Assembly (NCBI RefSeq): GCF_013410875.1
Contig: NZ_JACCCU010000002.1
Location: 744,001 to 808,000, forward strand
DNA from: Tunturiibacter empetritectus
GTDB lineage: Bacteria; Acidobacteriota; Terriglobia; Terriglobales; Acidobacteriaceae
Direction: 5' to 3'
Length of the DNA stretch: 64,000 nt
Under the pieces are notes generated by a model, which was not told the DNA's origin, did no database searches, and was given only the letters and a program-made list of their open reading frames with translations. Positions 7,658 through 17,311 of this stretch are shown piece by piece; the first letter of the stretch is position 1, and each line of letters starts with the position of its first letter. The translations under genes and the position numbers were made by a program.

Positions 7658-8354
7658 GTCCATCGCCGGAAACCTCGAACACCTTCACCAACAGATCCAC
7701 GAAGCCTGCCGACGAGCCAACCGCTCCGACAGCGAAGTAGCCCTGATGGCAGTCAGCAAAGTCCGCCCGGTCGAGGTCATCCTCGAAGCCTACACCGCCG
7801 GCCAGCGCCTCTTCGGCGAGAACCGGGTACAGGAGTTTCAGGAAAAGTCCCAGCACCTCACCGCATTGAACGACGCCGAGTTCCACCTCATCGGCCCGCT
7901 CCAATCCAACAAAACCGCCCGCGCAGCCGAGCTGTTCCACGCCATCGACGCCGTCGACTCGCTGAAGATCGCACAACGGCTCGACGCGGCCGCCAAAGCA
8001 CTGGGAAAGAAGCTGCCGATCTTGATCGAGGTGAAGCTGAGCCACGAGGAGTCCAAACATGGCCTCGACCCAGCCGAACTACCCGCTCTGCTCGCCGCGA
8101 TAGAGCCGCTGGAGTCGGTAGAAGCCGTAGGCCTGATGACGGTTCCACCGTGGTCCGAGGACGCAGAGCTGGCAAGGCCCTACTTCCGCGACCTCCGCAA
8201 GCTGAGAGACCAGTCAGTCGCCAGCTTCCCGAAGCTGACCCAGTTGTCCATAGGCATGTCGAACGACTTCGAGGTAGCGATCGAAGAGGGCAGCACCTGC
8301 GTCCGCGTTGGAACCGCCCTCTTCGGCAAACGGATCGTGGCCAGCGCAGGATGA
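7656..8354 (+). CDS. yggS: Pyridoxal 5'-phosphate homeostasis protein (YggS/PROSC)
   Basis: The 232-residue cytoplasmic protein binds pyridoxal phosphate without being an enzyme and balances B6 vitamers and keto/amino acid pools. Family marks are the PLP lysine in MAVSKVRP (residue 35), FGENRVQEFQEK, FHLIGPLQSNK, LIEVKLSHEESKHG, GLMTVPPW, LSIGMSNDFEVAIEEGST and VRVGTALFG. The length is normal. The next gene starts within its stop codon (ATGA), so the amino acid permease is translationally coupled. In many bacteria yggS sits with transporters or with proC. Confidence 0.95.
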   Translation: MSIAGNLEHLHQQIHEACRRANRSDSEVALMAVSKVRPVEVILEAYTAGQRLFGENRVQEFQEKSQHLTALNDAEFHLIGPLQSNKTARAAELFHAIDAVDSLKIAQRLDAAAKALGKKLPILIEVKLSHEESKHGLDPAELPALLAAIEPLESVEAVGLMTVPPWSEDAELARPYFRDLRKLRDQSVASFPKLTQLSIGMSNDFEVAIEEGSTCVRVGTALFGKRIVASAG

Positions 8355-9766
8355 ACTCCGAGCCCAGAGCAGGTGAGCTCCATCGCGGCCTCTCCACCAG
8401 CGCTGCGCTGGGCCTCAACATCATCGACATGGTCGGAGTCGGCCCATTCGTCACGCTGCCCCTGATCGTCGGGGTCATGGGTGGACCGCAGGCGATGCTC
8501 GGCTGGCTGATGGGGGCCCTCCTCTCCCTCTGCGACGGCCTGATCTGGAGCGAACTCGGCACCGCCTATCCGGAGGCCGGCGGCTCTTACGCCTACCTGA
8601 AGCACCTCTATGGAGAGAAGACCTGGGGGCGGGCATTTTCTTTTCTCTACGCCTGGCAGGTCCTGATCAGCGCCCCCCTCTCGATCGCCTCCGGGTGTAT
8701 AGGATTCGCACAATACCTCTCTTTCTTTCTTCCGAACACGAGCCGTCCATTCGCCTCCACCTCGCTGCTCGGTGTTCCGGTGGTGTTGAGCGGACAGACG
8801 CTAATTGCAATGAGCGCGTGCGTAGCCGCCATGATCATTCTGCACCGCAGTATCTTCGCCATCGGCCGAATCGCACGCTGGCTCGGAGTTGCCGTAGGTC
8901 TCACACTTATCTTGCTGATTGTGGTTGGATTTACCCACTTCAACCCGCATCTGGCCTTCGACTTCCCAGCCGGTGCCTTTCATATCAACTCGGCATTCTT
9001 CGCCGGCCTCGGCGCTGGGATGCTGATCTCTGCCTACGACTATTGGGGCTATTACGGGATATGCTTTCTGGGCGCTGAGGTCCGCGATCCCGAAAAGACT
9101 ATTCCCCGAGCCGTACTGGGCTCAATCGGCGTTGTCGCGACACTCTATCTGCTGATGAACATAAGCGTTCTTGGCGTACTCCCATGGCGTGAGATGGCAC
9201 AGAATACCGACAGCCACGCCCGCATGTTCACGATGGCAGTCTTCATGGAGAAGCTGTACGGGCATGCCGCCGCCGGAGTAATTGTTCTGCTAATCGCTTT
9301 TGCAGCGCTTGCATCCGTGTTTGCGCTATTGCTTGGATATTCGCGAATTCCGTTTGCCGCTGCTCGGGACGGTAACTTCCCCTCATGGTTTGGAGTTGTA
9401 CATCCAAAATATCGAGTCCCAACGCACTCCCTGTTGACCCTGGGCGGCATAACCCTGATGTGTTGCATCTTCAGGCTTCAGGAGGTCATTACGACTCTTG
9501 TAGTAATTCGCATCTTGTTTCAATTTCTTTTGCAGGGAACGGCCGTGCTGCTGCCGAAGCATCGTCTCGCGCGTAAGACGCAAGGGTTTCGGATGCCGCT
9601 GTACCCACTGCCAGTATTGCTGGCGCTAAGTGGATTTGTCTTTATTCTCTTTTCGAGACCGAACTTCTTGCGGGAGATGAGGACAGCCGAACTAATCCTG
9701 GTAGCAGGCTCCATTGTCTATGCGCTGCGCTACATCAGCATCCGAAGGCGGACAGAAAAGAACTAG
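8351..9766 (+). CDS. APC family amino acid permease
   Basis: This 471-residue inner-membrane protein has about 12 hydrophobic segments. The first segment carries the family motif (LGLNIIDMVGVGPFVTLPLI), followed by GSYAYLKHLYGEKTWG and an EVRDPEKTIPRAV loop typical of amino acid/polyamine/organocation carriers. The ATG at 8351 is chosen because it overlaps the yggS stop by 4 bases and begins the homologous region. The substrate cannot be read from the sequence. Coupling to yggS suggests amino acid import tied to B6 or amino acid balance, which is inference. Confidence 0.88.
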   Translation: MNSEPRAGELHRGLSTSAALGLNIIDMVGVGPFVTLPLIVGVMGGPQAMLGWLMGALLSLCDGLIWSELGTAYPEAGGSYAYLKHLYGEKTWGRAFSFLYAWQVLISAPLSIASGCIGFAQYLSFFLPNTSRPFASTSLLGVPVVLSGQTLIAMSACVAAMIILHRSIFAIGRIARWLGVAVGLTLILLIVVGFTHFNPHLAFDFPAGAFHINSAFFAGLGAGMLISAYDYWGYYGICFLGAEVRDPEKTIPRAVLGSIGVVATLYLLMNISVLGVLPWREMAQNTDSHARMFTMAVFMEKLYGHAAAGVIVLLIAFAALASVFALLLGYSRIPFAAARDGNFPSWFGVVHPKYRVPTHSLLTLGGITLMCCIFRLQEVITTLVVIRILFQFLLQGTAVLLPKHRLARKTQGFRMPLYPLPVLLALSGFVFILFSRPNFLREMRTAELILVAGSIVYALRYISIRRRTEKN

Positions 9767-9837
9767 CGCAGAAGCCAATTGGAATAGATTTGATAACTCA
9801 TTAGGTTTCGCCAGTTGAGACCCTTGGGTTTGAGAAA

Positions 9838-9871
9838 AAAATCATTTTAGACAGGCAATTATGGCCTGTTC
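9838..9871 (-). terminator. Weak candidate terminator
   Basis: On the minus strand, 17 bases past the OMP stop, ACAGGC and GCCTGT can pair around a 7-base loop and are followed by an A/T-rich run ending in seven T. The stem is only 6 base pairs. The site lies between convergent genes, where a terminator is expected. Confidence 0.35.
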
Positions 9872-9882
9872 GTCAACTCATG

Positions 9883-10464
9883 CTACCGAAAGTTATATGT
9901 GAGACCTGTACTAATTCTAATATTGTTTTGACGGTCGTTCGCGGCGTTGGGGATCTGCGTGTAGACATAGTCAAATTGAGCGATGGTCATGCCCAGCTTT
10001 CGCTTTAGTCGAGTGCTTACGCCTCCTCCTGCAGCTAAACCAAACGAGTTGCGATTGATCGTGAATTGAAAATTGACATCCTCTTTCGCTCCGCCAAACA
10101 GTACTTCGCCATAAGGTACGAAACGACTTGAATTTCGGCGAGAGTACCGCACGCCAAAGAGATAGTTAATAATAGTGATGTTCTGCGAAGTGTTATCCAC
10201 ATTGTTAGCGTGGGCTACTGCGATATCGGCCACTGCGGCCCACACGGGCGTCACGTTCATTAATATAGTTCCACTGCCTCCATTGAGCGAGAAGCAACCA
10301 CACTGACCCGGGGGTGCGTTCGCATGGAAGTAGTTATAGTTGGCACCCACCTCGAACCGCGGGATTTCGTAGTTGTTTCCACTCGTCGATATGGCCTGGG
10401 CATGCAGAACCCCGGACAAAGCGGATAGAAGTGTCAGCAGCAGGACGCTTCGAAGATGCATCAT
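9883..10464 (-). CDS. Small outer-membrane beta-barrel protein
   Basis: The protein has about 193 residues. A signal peptide (MMHLRSVLLLTLLSALSG, then HAQA) precedes alternating beta-strand segments: FEVGANYNYFHAN, YLFGVRYSRRNSSRFVPYGE, SFGLAAGGGVSTRLKRKLGM and a final strand ending in LTYNFR with a terminal aromatic-basic pair. This is the eight-stranded OmpA/OmpW-like small barrel layout common as OMP_b-brl proteins. The start at 10464 (or 10461) is chosen because AGGAGAGGA lies just upstream; the longer GTG-type start would lack this. It lies just downstream of the giant Ig protein on the same strand with a gap of 7 bases, so the two are probably co-transcribed. Confidence 0.8.
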   Translation of the reverse strand: MMHLRSVLLLTLLSALSGVLHAQAISTSGNNYEIPRFEVGANYNYFHANAPPGQCGCFSLNGGSGTILMNVTPVWAAVADIAVAHANNVDNTSQNITIINYLFGVRYSRRNSSRFVPYGEVLFGGAKEDVNFQFTINRNSFGLAAGGGVSTRLKRKLGMTIAQFDYVYTQIPNAANDRQNNIRISTGLTYNFR

Positions 10465-10471
10465 TCCTCTC

Positions 10472-13400
10472 CTACTGAACAATCAAAGTGGCGGTTGCGG
10501 CATGTTGGACGGGACCTTCGACACCGGTTACCGTGACGGTGTAGGTTGTGGGGGTGAGAGTAAAGTACCCACCTGCGCAGCCGCTAAGTGCAGCGATTGG
10601 TAAAAGAGAGCCGAGTGCCAGCAAGGCAAGCATCAAAGTGCGAGGCAGCTTCTTGCGCAACTTTCGGATTGTTCCGAGCCCTAGAATTCCCAGCATTCCA
10701 GCAACGATTGGCAGCTCGTTTCTTGTGTCAGGCGCGCCTTGGAGTGGATGGTTTTCTGCACGGAGGGAGCTACTGGTTTGAATATTAAGAACAACTCCAG
10801 TGACTCCGCTGCCAGCAGCTACCGTGGATGGAGTAAGAGTATAGGTTGAACCTGGCGGTAGGCCTGCGACCGTTAGTGTCACATCATTGAGGAAGGTCGT
10901 AGCACTAATGGGGGCAAGACTAAAGTTATAGCTGGTCGTCGATCCCGGGAAGACGTTCTGGCTGGTGGGGCCACTGTTTGTGTTTGTAAAATCTTCCACG
11001 ACGTCATTCGCAGGTGCCGACGTACTAGGAGCAAAGGAACTATCTCCCGAATAAATTGCTATGATCTGATGCGAGCCCGTGGCGAGCTTGGAAGTAAGGA
11101 GAGCCGCATTAGCATTAGTGCTAAGCGACACAGCAACACCTCCGTTCGATGAGAGAGTAGCTGTTCCCAGTATGGTCGTGCCATCCATAAACGTTACCAT
11201 TCCTGTAGCATCTGGGCTCGAAGCGGTGACGTTGGCCGTGAAGGTAATTCCGGTTTTGATTAGTTGGGCAGGCGTACTTTCAGTGATAGTGATGACGGTT
11301 GGGATCTTACTGATGACCTGAACTAACACCGAAGAGATCGATGAGCTATAGCTCGAGTTGCCCCCATAGGATGCGGTGATGGGATGAGAGCCGATCGTCA
11401 ATGCAGATGTGGAAAAGATCGCGACTCCTGAGGTATTGACTACTCCAGTTCCCAGGGTGGTTGAGCCATCGAGAAAGGCCACCAAACCAGTTGCACCAGG
11501 ATGTACGGTTGCAGAGAAAGTTATAAGCTGACTAACTGCCGATGGATTAGCCGATGACGTCAGGGTCACAACAGTTGCTGTCTTTCCTACCGTGACGAGA
11601 GTAGGTGGCGACACAGCCGGGTTATTATTCGCGTCTCCTGAGGTGGCTGCAGTAATGGAATCAACTCCTAGCGGAAGCGATGGGACCGTAAGAGTGGCAA
11701 CGCCATTAACAATGGTTGCCGAACCTAATGGAGTCGTACCGTTGGAGAAAGTAACTGTACCCGTAACGCCTGCCGGAACTGTCTCGCTAATAGTCTCAGG
11801 TGTATCGATGGGTAGGTTAGACGACGACACAACGGGCGGGGGCAGAATCGGCGTATTTTTCCCGACGGATTGAGTGAGGCTTGCGGTTGCGGAGTTGTTA
11901 TTGGTATCTCCATTGTAGGTCGCAGTGATTATGTCGTTGCCTGTCGACAAGGTGGAGGTTGAGATGGTTGCAGCTCCACTCGATATCGTTGAGGTGCCGA
12001 GGAGAGTTGAACCACTGGTAAAGGTCACCGTGCCAGTTACACCAGATGGAAGCGAGGCGGTGAAAGTCACAGACTGATTCACCGCAGATGGGTTGGCGGA
12101 GGAGGTTAGAGTTACGGCCGGACTAGCCTTGGTCACGTTCTGTGTGGTAGTGCCAGTGGCCGGGTTGTCATTTGTGTCGCCGCCGTAGGAGGCTGTGATC
12201 GGATCACTGCCCACCGGGAGCACCGTTGTGGTGATTGTCACGGTTCCAGTCGTAGGATTTACTGTGCCAGACCCCAACGTCGTACCGCCACTAGTAACCG
12301 TTATTGTGCCCGTTGTGCCAGGAGGCACGGTCGTCGTGATGGTAACCGGGTTTCCATAGCTGCTCGAACCAGAGGTAGTGACGATAACGGTTGGCGTAGC
12401 TTTGTTAACTGTCTGGGTCAGAGTTGCGACTGCAGAGTTGTTGTTCGTGTCGCCGTTGTACGTAGCTGTGATCGGGTCAGAGCCAATTGGGAGCGTCGAA
12501 GTACTTACACTAGTTACACCGTTTACTAATGTGAATGTACCTAGAACAGTCGACCCACTAGAGAAGATTACTGTTCCGGTCGCGCTCGGTGGAAGGGATG
12601 CTGTAAAGACAACTGCTTGATTAGCGGCCGATGGGTTGATCGACGAAGAGAGGATCTCTTGAGGAGAGGCCTTGGTGACAGTCTGGGTTGTGGTGCCTGT
12701 TGCTGGGTTGTTGTTTGTATCGCCCCCATAAGAGGCCGTGATCGGATCGCTGCCTACTGGAAGTGTGGTCGTAGTGACCGTCACCGTTCCAGTTGTGGGA
12801 TTCACTGTTCCTGAACCAAGAGTTACGCTGCCGCTAGTGACCGTGATCGTGCCGGTTGTACCAGGAGGAACAGTCGTCGTTATTGTGACTGACCCGCCAT
12901 AGGTGCTGGATCCAGAGGTGGTCACCGTCACAGGTGGCGTATTTTTTCCGACAGACTGGGTGAGGCTTGCGGTTGCGGAGTTGTTATTGGTATCTCCATT
13001 GTAGGTCGCAATGATTATGTCGTTGCCTGTCGGCAGGGTAGAGGTGGAGATGGTTGCAGTTCCACTCGATATCGTTGAGGTGCCGAGGAGAGTTGAACCA
13101 CTGGTAAAGGTCACCGTGCCACTTACGCCAGATGGAAGCGAGGCGGTAAAAGTCACAGACTGATTCACCGCAGATGGGTTTGTGGAGGAGGCCAGCGTTA
13201 CGGCCGGAGTGGCCTTGGTCACGTTCTGTGTGGTAGTGCCAGTGGCTGGGTTGTCATTCGTATCCCCGCCATAGGAAGCAGTGATTGGATCGCTGCCAAC
13301 AGACAGGGTCGACGTAGTGACGGTTACAGTTCCGGTTGTCAGATTTACTGTTCCAGAACCCAAGCTCGTTCCTCCACTGGTGATCGTTATCGTGCCTGTG

Positions 13401-16400
13401 GTACCAGGGGGGACCGTTGCCGTGATCGTGACGGGATTTCCATATGTGCTCGGACCAGAGGTAGTAACTACCACCGTCGGAGTCGCCTTATTCACGGTCT
13501 GGGTCAGAGTCGCTGTCGCGGTGTTATTGTTGGCATCCCCGTTGTAGGTCGCTGTGATCGTGTCGGGACCTATTGGCAGCGTTGTGCTGCTTATCGTTGC
13601 CACACCATTGGCCAAGGGCGATGTTCCCAGAGTGGTTGAACCGCTCACGAAGGTCACGGTTCCGTTTGCATTGGTCGGGACAGACGCGGTAAAGACCACA
13701 GACTGATTCGCCGCGGACGGATTGATCGACGACAAGAGCGTCTCAGTAGGAGATGCCTTTGTTACCGTCTGGGTCGTTGAACCCGTCGCCTGGTTATTGA
13801 CATTGTCTCCACTGTAGTTTGCCGTAATCAGATCGCTACCTACCGGCAATACGGTAGTCGATATCGTGACTGTTCCGGAAGTTGACGTGACAGAGCCCGA
13901 TCCCAGCGTTACACCACCACTCGTGATCGTGATCGTGCCAGTTGGGCCGGCCGGTAGAGACGCGGTAATTGTGACGGAATGGCCGTAGATGCTCGAGCCG
14001 GAGGTTGTAACTGTCACCGATGGATTTAACTTTGCAACGACTTGAGTCAAGGTAGAGCTGGAAGCATTGTTGTTCCCATCTCCGCCATATGTCGCAGTGA
14101 TGAGATTATTGCCAAGCGGAAGCGTCGAAATAGTGAGTGTGGTGACCCCATTCGTCAACGTTGAACTCCCCAGAAGGGTCGAGCCGCTTGTGAATGACAC
14201 TGTACCAGTCACATTTGCCGACAACGTATCTGTGAAAGTGACCGTTCCCCCGGGCAGCGAGGGATTTACTGACGATGTCAAGGTCGAGGTGGGGCTGTTT
14301 TTAGCTACAGTCTGGGTAGTAGTCCCCACGGCCGAGTTGTAGTTGCCATCTCCGCTATAAGTGGCGGTGATGAGATCGCTTGGCGGCGACAGCAGCGTCG
14401 TAGTTATTGATACTGTACCGCCAGCGACGGTTCCCGAGCCAAGAGAGAGGCTGCCACTCGTAAAGACAACTGTGCCCGTCGCATTAGTCGGGATCGAAGC
14501 TGTGATCGTAACAGTGGCGCCGTAATTGCTAGGCCCAGAGGTTACAACATTTACAGTCGGTGTCGCTTTATTGACGACCTGAACGAGGACGGGGGACTTA
14601 TTAGAACCATATTGTGCGGTGATATTATGGCTGCCCACCGAGAGACTAGAAGTTGCGAGTGTTGCGTTGGCATTGGATATGACACCGCTTCCGATGCTCG
14701 TCGTGCCATCGAAGAAGGTTATTGTTCCGGTTTTTCCAGTAGCTACGGTCCCAGTGAAGGTAACAGATTGCGAATAAATTGAGGGATTGGGTGAAGAACT
14801 TAGCAGGACATTAGAAACTGTGGCCGTAACCGTATTCGAATTACTGGGGTTGTAGTTTGAGTCTCCAGCAAATGCGGCCGAGAGGACGTCGGCTCCCACT
14901 GGCAGCGCGGTTGTCGTTAGTGTGGCGACTCCGTTCACCAAGCTTCCAGAGCCAAGAAGGGTAGTCCCGGTAAAGAATTGAATGGGCTCATTGTTGGTCG
15001 TCGTAGTCGGCGGTCCAACCGTGTAGGGGGACAGTACAGAAGTCAACACTATTGATTGCCCGGGCAAGATTGCTGAAGTTGAAGATGCCGTCAAAGTGAG
15101 TGCGGTATTTACTGGTGCGGCAGTTAGCGGCACTGTGGCAGACAGGCTACCTATGTAGATAGAGTCACCAGAGTAACTCGCATCCACTTGATGAACGCCA
15201 CTGCCAAGTGGAAAGACAGCTACATGAGTGAGGGCGGAGGCAACGGATGTCTGCTGGACCTGACTCAACGAAACCGCTGCACGAGGCGTGTCCGCATCGG
15301 TTCCGATGAGATCTGCATTGCCGTCGTTGTTATAGTCTCCGGCATTTACGGCGTATGTCAGTGCGAAGCCACCTATGCCAGGCTCCTGATAGTTCTGAAA
15401 AGTTCCATCACCATTGCCCTGATAAACGAGCGCGCCAGTACTACCTCCTGCAATGATGTCAGGAATTCCATCTCCGTTCACGTCAGCAAGGTGAGGATCA
15501 GACGGGATGTCTGATACGTAAGTTGTTGTCTGAAAGTTACCTTTTCCATCTCCGAGGAGAACGAAAAGACTGTTGCCGACGTTGTTATTTCCGCTACCCG
15601 GTCGAGTGATGGAACTAGCTACAACATCCGGGAAGTCGTCTGCGTTTGTATCACCGGCGGTAAGAAATTCACCTATTTTGGTTGCCACAGGTGACGTTGG
15701 CACCTGAAATGTGCCGTCACCATTACCAAACGCGAGGTATAGGTCTGACAATGAACTGTTGGGCGATGCGGTATCGACTGCATAGGCCACATCGTCTTTG
15801 CCGTCCATGTTGAAGTCTGCAACAACCACCCCATGTGCGAGAGCGGGAGTGAGAAGAGGTACTGTCTCGGGAACAAACTTGCCGCTTCCATCGCCAATAA
15901 AAATTGTGACATTCTGCTGTGACTTATTGGAGAGTGCTATATCCAGGAGACCATCGCCGTTGAAATCTCCAATGGCAATACTCGCGACATCGCCCGTTGG
16001 ATAATAAACTGGTGTTTTAAATTTGCCGTCCCCGCTGCCGAGGATGATCACGAGACCACCATTCGTTCCGTCGGAGCAACCAAGGGCGATATCAGTGACA
16101 CCGTCCCGATTGAAATCAGCAAGGAGAATCTGAAGCGCTTTTCCTACGATGCAGCCAGAGTAATTTACCTTCGGCTTGAAAGTTCCGTCCCCATTTCCAA
16201 GAAGTACAGAGATTGTCTGCGCAGCGTCTCCGGTTACGACATCCAGGTTGTTGTCGGTATCGAGATAGGCCGACGCAATTGCCACAGACCGCAGGGTTGT
16301 TCCATTTCCCCCTATTGCAAATGGCTGATTTTGAAGAAAGGTTGTCGAGAGCGTAGATACCGTTAGGTTCTCAGTACCGAGCAGACTGTTACTTGTGCTG

Positions 16401-16972
16401 GTGTCTAGAAACGAGATAGTACCGGTGGGACCTGTATTAAGCGAGCCAAAACCTGCCACCGTTCCTGTGAGGCTGTAGTTTCCGACTGTACCTGTAGAAG
16501 CCAAAGTTAGGGTCGAACCATAAGTTCCCGTAACTGCATAGCTGACTGTATTCGACTCACTAGCGGCATAAATATTATTCGCTTTAAATACCGCTTTATA
16601 GCTGTGATTTCCAATCGGTCCACTACCGATCTTTACGGATGCGGTTGCAGCCGGAAAGGTCAGTTGGGCAATACCCAAAGCAGAGTTATTTTCGCAAAAC
16701 TTTGCTGTCGCCTCACAAAAAAGCACCAAGCCGGCATTGATTGGCGAGTTTCCCGCTGTAACGGTTGCCGTCAAAGTAATGGGCGTTTGATAAGCAACCG
16801 AAGTAGCTGAGATTGCCAACGTCGTGACAGTTGGCGTTGGATTGGGCGTTATTCCAAAGGCCGCGGAGGAAAGAATTGACATCAACACGAGGGAAAGAAA
16901 AACTCGTGTGCGGCAAGTGCTTATAAATACCGAGACAGGAAAACAAGGCGAACGGTGAAACAAGCGCTTCAT
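10472..16972 (-). CDS. Giant exported Ig-like repeat / FG-GAP protein
   Basis: The 2166-residue protein starts at an ATG preceded by AAGGGGA; a longer in-frame start at 17002 is less likely. Order of parts: signal peptide (VFLSLVLMSILSSAAFG); an Ig-like Big_3 domain; about seven FG-GAP/VCBS repeats around residues 235-580 with the calcium-loop pattern DFNGDGLLDIA; then some fourteen Ig-like domains of about 90 residues (each ending like ITATYNGDTNNN); a Thr/Ser-rich linker; and a C-terminus with two hydrophobic segments separated by RKLRKKL and a lipobox-like LSGC. The last part is often seen in acidobacterial surface proteins. It probably forms a long surface stalk or adhesin. At the DNA level neighbouring blocks of four Ig domains (about 1086 bases) are nearly identical. 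Confidence 0.9.
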   Translation of the reverse strand: MKRLFHRSPCFPVSVFISTCRTRVFLSLVLMSILSSAAFGITPNPTPTVTTLAISATSVAYQTPITLTATVTAGNSPINAGLVLFCEATAKFCENNSALGIAQLTFPAATASVKIGSGPIGNHSYKAVFKANNIYAASESNTVSYAVTGTYGSTLTLASTGTVGNYSLTGTVAGFGSLNTGPTGTISFLDTSTSNSLLGTENLTVSTLSTTFLQNQPFAIGGNGTTLRSVAIASAYLDTDNNLDVVTGDAAQTISVLLGNGDGTFKPKVNYSGCIVGKALQILLADFNRDGVTDIALGCSDGTNGGLVIILGSGDGKFKTPVYYPTGDVASIAIGDFNGDGLLDIALSNKSQQNVTIFIGDGSGKFVPETVPLLTPALAHGVVVADFNMDGKDDVAYAVDTASPNSSLSDLYLAFGNGDGTFQVPTSPVATKIGEFLTAGDTNADDFPDVVASSITRPGSGNNNVGNSLFVLLGDGKGNFQTTTYVSDIPSDPHLADVNGDGIPDIIAGGSTGALVYQGNGDGTFQNYQEPGIGGFALTYAVNAGDYNNDGNADLIGTDADTPRAAVSLSQVQQTSVASALTHVAVFPLGSGVHQVDASYSGDSIYIGSLSATVPLTAAPVNTALTLTASSTSAILPGQSIVLTSVLSPYTVGPPTTTTNNEPIQFFTGTTLLGSGSLVNGVATLTTTALPVGADVLSAAFAGDSNYNPSNSNTVTATVSNVLLSSSPNPSIYSQSVTFTGTVATGKTGTITFFDGTTSIGSGVISNANATLATSSLSVGSHNITAQYGSNKSPVLVQVVNKATPTVNVVTSGPSNYGATVTITASIPTNATGTVVFTSGSLSLGSGTVAGGTVSITTTLLSPPSDLITATYSGDGNYNSAVGTTTQTVAKNSPTSTLTSSVNPSLPGGTVTFTDTLSANVTGTVSFTSGSTLLGSSTLTNGVTTLTISTLPLGNNLITATYGGDGNNNASSSTLTQVVAKLNPSVTVTTSGSSIYGHSVTITASLPAGPTGTITITSGGVTLGSGSVTSTSGTVTISTTVLPVGSDLITANYSGDNVNNQATGSTTQTVTKASPTETLLSSINPSAANQSVVFTASVPTNANGTVTFVSGSTTLGTSPLANGVATISSTTLPIGPDTITATYNGDANNNTATATLTQTVNKATPTVVVTTSGPSTYGNPVTITATVPPGTTGTITITSGGTSLGSGTVNLTTGTVTVTTSTLSVGSDPITASYGGDTNDNPATGTTTQNVTKATPAVTLASSTNPSAVNQSVTFTASLPSGVSGTVTFTSGSTLLGTSTISSGTATISTSTLPTGNDIIIATYNGDTNNNSATASLTQSVGKNTPPVTVTTSGSSTYGGSVTITTTVPPGTTGTITVTSGSVTLGSGTVNPTTGTVTVTTTTLPVGSDPITASYGGDTNNNPATGTTTQTVTKASPQEILSSSINPSAANQAVVFTASLPPSATGTVIFSSGSTVLGTFTLVNGVTSVSTSTLPIGSDPITATYNGDTNNNSAVATLTQTVNKATPTVIVTTSGSSSYGNPVTITTTVPPGTTGTITVTSGGTTLGSGTVNPTTGTVTITTTVLPVGSDPITASYGGDTNDNPATGTTTQNVTKASPAVTLTSSANPSAVNQSVTFTASLPSGVTGTVTFTSGSTLLGTSTISSGAATISTSTLSTGNDIITATYNGDTNNNSATASLTQSVGKNTPILPPPVVSSSNLPIDTPETISETVPAGVTGTVTFSNGTTPLGSATIVNGVATLTVPSLPLGVDSITAATSGDANNNPAVSPPTLVTVGKTATVVTLTSSANPSAVSQLITFSATVHPGATGLVAFLDGSTTLGTGVVNTSGVAIFSTSALTIGSHPITASYGGNSSYSSSISSVLVQVISKIPTVITITESTPAQLIKTGITFTANVTASSPDATGMVTFMDGTTILGTATLSSNGGVAVSLSTNANAALLTSKLATGSHQIIAIYSGDSSFAPSTSAPANDVVEDFTNTNSGPTSQNVFPGSTTSYNFSLAPISATTFLNDVTLTVAGLPPGSTYTLTPSTVAAGSGVTGVVLNIQTSSSLRAENHPLQGAPDTRNELPIVAGMLGILGLGTIRKLRKKLPRTLMLALLALGSLLPIAALSGCAGGYFTLTPTTYTVTVTGVEGPVQHAATATLIVQ
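11850..14040 (-). repeat. Internal tandem duplication of four-Ig-domain blocks
   Basis: The string CTTGCGGTTGCGGAG with long flanking identity occurs at 11880 and again at 12966, an offset of 1086 bases or 362 codons, equal to four Ig domains. The two block types alternate: one beginning VTTSGSSTYG, the other beginning with TSSANPSAVNQSV. This indicates duplication of a multi-domain block rather than single domains, and marks a likely hotspot for length change by recombination and for assembly collapse. Confidence 0.75.
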
Positions 16973-17002
16973 AGGGTCCCCTTGGCTCGTTACTTCAACC
17001 AA

Positions 17003-17311
17003 ACTTTAGTACCCACCGTAACCTTCTGACTGAGCAGTACCTATTACACGAAAGTTGCACCATAGCGATGTCTCGTTTGGCCCGAGTCACGCTAGGTGCA
17101 GTTTGAGAAGTCCAAATAAAGTGGAATGGCAAAGGATTTGCTTGCGGCCAGCTAAATCACTGCTATGCAGTAGTTGGGAGGAGTTTTCAAAATGAAGGAG
17201 CACGACGATACGGCGCCTAGATATGGCGAAGGTCGGAATTATTAGAGCGAGAGCTATTTCCGATGCACGTCGGAGTGCCAGGTGGATTGGAGCGGAAGCG
17301 CTGCCCGAGAA
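17003..17311. other. Gap between the giant protein and nagB-II
   Basis: Apart from one very short ORF (17192-17245) this stretch shows no protein-like reading frame, no terminator with a clear U-run and no copy of the dispersed repeats. It contains the region upstream of the giant gene and the region downstream of nagB-II. Confidence 0.6.
17192..17245 (+). CDS. Candidate 17-residue peptide with strong ribosome site
   Basis: The ORF reads MKEHDDTAPRYGEGRNY and is preceded by GGGAGGAG with 8 bases to the ATG, one of the best ribosome sites in the window. The peptide is hydrophilic with no membrane character. It could be a small regulatory peptide, a decayed gene start, or chance. Confidence 0.3.
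   Translation: MKEHDDTAPRYGEGRNY

Noticed and set aside
11850..14040. CRISPR-like or satellite array
   Set aside because: The periodicity of about 270 bases follows Ig domains of one long open frame, and the repeats are coding.
11079..14342. Valine-rich ORFs on the plus strand inside the giant gene
   Set aside because: They are antisense shadows of the Thr/Ser/Val-rich Ig repeats, with no ribosome sites and no independent protein character.
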